A stretch of 64,000 nt of DNA from Acidobacteriaceae bacterium (GTDB taxonomy: Bacteria > Acidobacteriota > Terriglobia > Terriglobales > Acidobacteriaceae): NCBI GenBank assembly GCA_030041305.1, contig JASHOC010000158.1, positions 1-64,000 on the forward strand. Reading direction: 5' to 3'. Of this stretch, positions 60,435 to 64,000 are shown piece after piece. Numbering within the stretch: the first letter of the stretch is position 1; every line of letters starts with the position of its first letter. The translations under genes and the position numbers were made by a program. A model generated the notes under the pieces. The model was given only the letters and a program-made list of their open reading frames with translations, was not told the DNA's origin and made no database searches.

Positions 60435-62519
60435 TTACCACACCCGGCACGAATGCACCGGATACATCGGCTGTCCTTGCTTGCACCCGAAGGCCTTGCC
60501 GAATTCATCAAAGTTCTGCACCGTCCCATCGACCCGCCACTTTCCCGGCGAGTGCGGGTCCACCAGCGCCGCCTGGCGCGCCGCGGCTTCCCGCGTGTTC
60601 TGGCACCACACCTGCGCAAACCCGATAAAATACCGCTGCGCCTCGGTGTAGCCGTCGATCTTCTCCTCCATCGACTTGCCCTGCTCCGCAAGCGCGTCCC
60701 CGAGCGCCATATATGCGATGCGCAACCCGCCGTTATCCGCCGTGTTTTCTCCCAGGGTCAGCCGCCCGTTCAGATACGTGGCGGGCGTATTGCCTTCCGC
60801 CGGCGCCGCCTCAAAATGGCTGTACTCGTCGGCCACGCACGAGGTCCGCTCGTCAAACGCTTTGCGGTCTGCCCCCGTCCACCAGTCACGCAGGTTGCCG
60901 TGCCCGTCGTACTGCGACCCCTGATCGTCGAACCCGTGCGTCATCTCGTGCCCGATCACCACCCCGATGCCGCCGTAATTCACCGCCGGGTCGGCCTTGT
61001 AGTCGAAGAAAGGCGGTTGCAAAATGCCGGCCGGAAAGTTGATGTCGTTGAATGACGGATCATAATATGCATTGACCGTCGGGGGCGTCATGCCCCATTC
61101 TTTCTCGTCCACCGGCTTGCCCAGCTTGTTGTAGTTGAAATCGCGATCAAACACCGCGACATGGCGCACGTTCGCTACCAGTTCCGTTGGGCTCACCTTC
61201 ACGCTCGAGTAGTCCTTCCACTTCTCCGGGTAGCCGATCTTCTCGCGAATCATCTTCAACTTTTCTTCGGCGGCCTGCTTCGTCGCGTCGCTCATCCACG
61301 GCAGTGTCTGGATATCGGCGGCTAGCGACTTCTCCAGGTCCGCCACCAGGTTCTCCGTGCTCTCCTTGGCTGCAGGTGGAAAATTCTGCTTCACCCAGTC
61401 CTGGCCCACCGCCTCACCTAGCGCGTGATCGGTCATCGAGCTGCATCGTTGCCAGCGCGGCAGCGGCTGCTTCTGCCCAGCCAATGTCCGCGCAAAGAAA
61501 TCGAAGCTCTCGTCGAAGAAAGCCTTGGGTAGGTAATCGGCCTGCCCATGCAACACCTGCCAGCGCAAATAGCTCTTCCACGCCGCCAAGGGTTCGCTTT
61601 CGAGCAGACCGTTTAGCGCTTTGAAATAATCCGGCGTCGCCACGTTCAGCGTATTGAAGGGCCGAATTCCCGAGCGATGGAAATAGGTCGACCAGTCGAA
61701 CTCCGGCGTCAGTTCCTGGAAATCGGTCACCGTGTAAATGTGATAATGGCTCGCCGGGTTGCGCAACTCCGTACGGCTGAGAAACGCTTTGGCCATCGCC
61801 GTCTCGATCTTCAGCACCGCGTCCGCTTCCCGCGCCGCCTCCTCCGGCGTATCGCCCGCCAGCGTGAACATCTTCTTCATGTGGGTCACATATTCAGCGC
61901 GGATCTCCACAAAATGCGGCGAGCCGCTGATGTAGTATTCGCGGTCTGGTAGTGAAGTCCCTCCTTGAAACGCCTCCGCAATCTGCATCGACGAGTTCTT
62001 CTCGTCCTGTCCCACGCCGAACTCGAAAAAACCATCGGGCGTCCCTTGATTTTCGAGCTCACTCAGCAGCTTTGGTAGCTGCTTCACCTCCTTCAGCTTC
62101 GCAATTTCCGCCCATGCCGGCTTGATCGGCGAAATCCCCTTTTCCTCGATGGCCGCCGTATTCATACACGCGGCGTAAAAATCGCCGTACTGCTTCTGCA
62201 ATGGCGTCTGCGGGTCGGTGGCCGCGGCGTCCAAAATCTTCCACAACAAATACCGGTTCCGCTGCTGCATCAGCGAGAATGATCGCACCCAGTGCGTCTG
62301 GTCCGCCGGAACCGGGTTGCTCTTGAGCCAGTTGCCGCACGCATATTGGTAGAAATCCACGCACGGATCAACGCTCAAATCCATCGCCGACGCGTCAAAG
62401 CTCTCGACCACTGGCGGCGGCGCAGGCTTGCTCTGATCCGGTTGCGGAGCCGAGGGAGCCTGGGCCAGAGCCATCCCAGCCGCCAACATCAGAATTGGTG
62501 CAATACCTAGCGCGTTCAT
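60435..62519 (-). CDS. M13 family metallopeptidase (neprilysin/PepO-like), exported
   Basis: 694 residues from the ATG giving MNALGIAPILMLAAGMALAQA, preceded by an AAGGAG sequence; 36 upstream codons of open frame are not supported. Signal peptide, then DPCVDFYQYACGNWLKSNPVPADQTHW, typical for the N-terminal domain. Zinc site: GVVIGHEMTHGFDDQGSQYDGHGN (HExxH) and the third ligand in GENTADNGGLRIAYMAL. The last residues, MYPVHSCRVW, are the classic M13 end (CxVW). It degrades peptides in the periplasm. No operon partner is visible. Confidence 0.95.
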   Translation of the reverse strand: MNALGIAPILMLAAGMALAQAPSAPQPDQSKPAPPPVVESFDASAMDLSVDPCVDFYQYACGNWLKSNPVPADQTHWVRSFSLMQQRNRYLLWKILDAAATDPQTPLQKQYGDFYAACMNTAAIEEKGISPIKPAWAEIAKLKEVKQLPKLLSELENQGTPDGFFEFGVGQDEKNSSMQIAEAFQGGTSLPDREYYISGSPHFVEIRAEYVTHMKKMFTLAGDTPEEAAREADAVLKIETAMAKAFLSRTELRNPASHYHIYTVTDFQELTPEFDWSTYFHRSGIRPFNTLNVATPDYFKALNGLLESEPLAAWKSYLRWQVLHGQADYLPKAFFDESFDFFARTLAGQKQPLPRWQRCSSMTDHALGEAVGQDWVKQNFPPAAKESTENLVADLEKSLAADIQTLPWMSDATKQAAEEKLKMIREKIGYPEKWKDYSSVKVSPTELVANVRHVAVFDRDFNYNKLGKPVDEKEWGMTPPTVNAYYDPSFNDINFPAGILQPPFFDYKADPAVNYGGIGVVIGHEMTHGFDDQGSQYDGHGNLRDWWTGADRKAFDERTSCVADEYSHFEAAPAEGNTPATYLNGRLTLGENTADNGGLRIAYMALGDALAEQGKSMEEKIDGYTEAQRYFIGFAQVWCQNTREAAARQAALVDPHSPGKWRVDGTVQNFDEFGKAFGCKQGQPMYPVHSCRVW

Positions 62520-62827
62520 CGCAGTTTCTCCTTGAGTTCTCCTTGGGAGAAGGGGCCGGCCGAAGCTCATGACGCGCATCGCGCCCGTCATCGGGGCCGG
62601 ATGGAATGCGGGTAAGGTGATCAACACGGGTCGTAATGTTCATCAGCCTACCACAGCCCCTCGGCCCACATACCCGCTCGCCCGGCAAGGCAGCGCGCCG
62701 CAGTCGGGCGCCCACGTCCCGGGGTCCCCGGCGAGCGATTTTTGCTCGCTGGGGTGGAGGTCCCGCTTTTGAGGTCTGGGAGGACCGATTGGGCGTCCCG
62801 TCTTCCGGCTACCTGGGAAAACGAACT
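62520..62827. other. Intergenic region with family A repeat
   Basis: About 310 bases between the M13 peptidase start and the end of the DUF1906 gene. Besides the hairpin repeat at 62724-62760, nothing is recognised. The promoter of the M13 gene should lie here. Confidence 0.45.
62724..62760. repeat. Dispersed hairpin repeat, family A, copy 2
   Basis: Stem CCCCGGCGAG (62726-62735) / CTCGCTGGGG (62745-62754), one G-T wobble, loop CGATTTTTG, followed by TGGAGG. It shares arms, loop length (9) and flank with copy 1 at 26899-26940. The wobble keeps the hairpin, a sign of structural conservation. Confidence 0.65.
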
Positions 62828-63727
62828 CTACCGCGCCTCCGACGGGTCCGGCGAGTCCGCCGTGTCGAGATCGACAAAGGCGTTGGCGCTTGGACCCAAC
62901 CCCGGAGCGTAGCAGTTGCCGTCCGGCGCGTCGTTCTTGGGACAATGCGCGCTAAACTGCTTCCGGCGCGGCGACTGCGCATACTGCCACACCGCGGTGT
63001 ACGCCGGCGGCGGCGCAGAAAACACCGCCGTCAGCGGCGGCTGCGCCAGCGTGCATCCTGGCGACGGCGGGCACGCGTCGTCAGCCACCCAAATCGCCAG
63101 GGGCTCCGCCCGATTGCCATGAGACGAGCCAGCCCGCCGCGCCTCCCGCTCCGCAACGTCCTCAGCGGTGGTAATCGATCCGCCGCCTTCCGGCACGGGG
63201 ATCCCCGAGCAATATACCCCCGCCCGTGCTCCTGCCGCACGCACTGCGTCGATCCAGGCAAAAACATAAGCCGCCTGCTCGGCGAGCAGCCGTCCGCCCT
63301 CTTCCTGATCGAGAAAGATCAGTACGTTCGCCGGAAAACCCTCGCGCCCCGCTGCTTCCACCGCAGCCTTTCCGTCCGCCGCTCCGAGCGCCGCCGCATC
63401 CTCGCCCTTCGATCCCGCTTCCTTCAACTCGGCATCGCTGCGCCCGTTGTACAAAAGCAAGAAGCCGAACCCAAATCGCCGAAAAATCGCCCGCTTCCCC
63501 GCCCAACTATTTCGCGTTTCTCCCGGTGGTGGGTTTAGCCAGTAACTCGCATAACGGAAGCTCTTGCGTAGCACCGGCAGTACAGCGTCGCCCGGATAGT
63601 CGTTGCGGTCAAAACCCGCGTACGCCCGCCCATGCGCCGTCTGCGCTCCACTCGCGGTCGTCGCAACCGCCAGCAACAGAACTCCCAAATTCCCGGTCAG
63701 TCTCGACGCCATCCCGCGCGCTCGCAT
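62828..63727 (-). CDS. DUF1906 (Rv2525c-like) glycoside-hydrolase-like protein, exported
   Basis: 299 residues; an ATG at 63712 is an alternative start. Signal peptide (LGVLLLAVATTASGAQ) followed by the DUF1906 domain: YAGFDRNDYPGDAVLPVLRKSFRYASYWLNPPP, RFGFGFLLLYNGRSDAELKEAGSKG, GFPANVLIFLDQEEGGRLLAEQAAYVFAWIDAVRAAGARAGVYCSG, and PLAIWVADDACPPSPGCTL...TAVWQYAQSPRRKQFSAHCP. The F-L-D-Q-E-E (acidic pair) and AGVYCSG segments correspond to the TIM-barrel active-site edges of glycosidase-like enzymes. The family is proposed to act on cell-wall sugars but is not biochemically settled. Confidence 0.82.
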   Translation of the reverse strand: MRARGMASRLTGNLGVLLLAVATTASGAQTAHGRAYAGFDRNDYPGDAVLPVLRKSFRYASYWLNPPPGETRNSWAGKRAIFRRFGFGFLLLYNGRSDAELKEAGSKGEDAAALGAADGKAAVEAAGREGFPANVLIFLDQEEGGRLLAEQAAYVFAWIDAVRAAGARAGVYCSGIPVPEGGGSITTAEDVAEREARRAGSSHGNRAEPLAIWVADDACPPSPGCTLAQPPLTAVFSAPPPAYTAVWQYAQSPRRKQFSAHCPKNDAPDGNCYAPGLGPSANAFVDLDTADSPDPSEAR

Positions 63728-63759
63728 TCTTGGCTGATTTTACGGCGTTCCACGCGCTC

Positions 63760-64000
63760 TCAGACGCACGCATCGCCGGCACGGAGCGCCTTGAACACAT
63801 CATCCAGGGCCGTCTCCCATAGAGCCAGGCGAACTCCGAACCGCTCGTGGAGCTTCGCGTTCGCAAGCACCGAGTTTCCTGGTCGCTTCGCCGGCGTGGG
63901 ATACTCTTCGGTGGTGATTGCCTTGAGTTCCGGCGCCTTGACGCCCAACTCCACCGACCGCGCAAAAATCGCCTGCGCGAAGCCAAACCACGTCACCGCT
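63760..64000 (-). CDS. rmlD: dTDP-4-dehydrorhamnose reductase, C-terminal end (5' truncated by window edge)
   Basis: The 80 visible residues end in ITTEEYPTPAKRPGNSVLANAKLHERFGVRLALWETALDDVFKAL, the typical C-terminus of RmlD/RfbD. The motif TPAKRPGNSVL is diagnostic for the family. It makes dTDP-L-rhamnose from dTDP-6-deoxy-lyxo-4-hexulose with NADPH, which is a donor for polysaccharide glycosyltransferases. The gene continues beyond 64000. The GTG at 63996 is internal, not a start. Confidence 0.9.
   Translation of the reverse strand, partial: AVTWFGFAQAIFARSVELGVKAPELKAITTEEYPTPAKRPGNSVLANAKLHERFGVRLALWETALDDVFKALRAGDACV

Overview
The window looks like a chromosomal segment of a soil-type Acidobacteriota (Acidobacteriia / Terriglobia-like). 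The signs are the high GC of most genes, a TonB-dependent receptor tail of the acidobacterial Oar-like type, several Tat-exported DUF362 proteins, lactonase-like beta-propeller lipoproteins, a large M13 peptidase, and dispersed palindromic intergenic repeats. No rRNA, tRNA, CRISPR array or transposase was recognised. The assignment rests on protein style only, because no search could be run.

Layout. 1-5.9 kb: the 3' end of a TonB-dependent receptor, then two Tat-exported DUF362 proteins and an unrecognised 503-residue protein; the second DUF362 gene is translationally coupled to the latter. 6.1-14.5 kb: a visibly more AT-rich polysaccharide island with a DUF1972 glycosyltransferase, a Wzy/ligase-type membrane protein, an APH-fold kinase-like protein, a nucleotidyltransferase-like/thymidylate-kinase-like fusion and two GT4 glycosyltransferases. 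14.8-18.4 kb: an IorA/IorB-type molybdenum hydroxylase and a SagB-type nitroreductase. 18.5-26.3 kb, mostly minus strand: a frameshifted small gene, a membrane-anchored SnoaL-like protein, a third DUF362 protein, a peptidoglycan-binding-domain protein, an HtrA protease, an M20 peptidase and truA.

26.9-42 kb: a TolC-like protein, aroA, a DUF2971 protein, a proline/glutamine-tailed exported protein, a CPBP protease, accA, a TPR protein, a small outer-membrane-type protein and a very large GH13 protein. 42.2-45.5 kb: an unusual trio made of a GV-G-repeat protein, an adhesin-like protein and a GTG-started protein whose C-terminus resembles RES domains. 46.1-53.4 kb: a seven-gene Ybh-like efflux operon (tetR, tolC, hlyD, two ABC ATPases, two ABC-2 permeases) whose genes mostly overlap by 1 to 8 bases.

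53.7-64 kb: a sorbosone-dehydrogenase-like propeller protein, a PEBP/YbhB-type protein, three tandem lactonase-like lipoproteins, an M13 metallopeptidase, a DUF1906 glycosidase-like protein, and the 3' end of rmlD running off the right edge. RmlD would make dTDP-rhamnose, which could feed the glycosyltransferases in the left part.

Between genes lie at least three repeat types: a CCCCGGCGAG hairpin (2 copies), a TCCCACCC-TGCGGCA palindromic element (2 copies in opposite orientation), and (TCCCTTAG)n tandem arrays whose opposite strand carries regularly spaced GGG runs. Two TetR-style inverted repeats were also found, one directly in front of the tetR gene and one in front of the stand-alone tolC gene.
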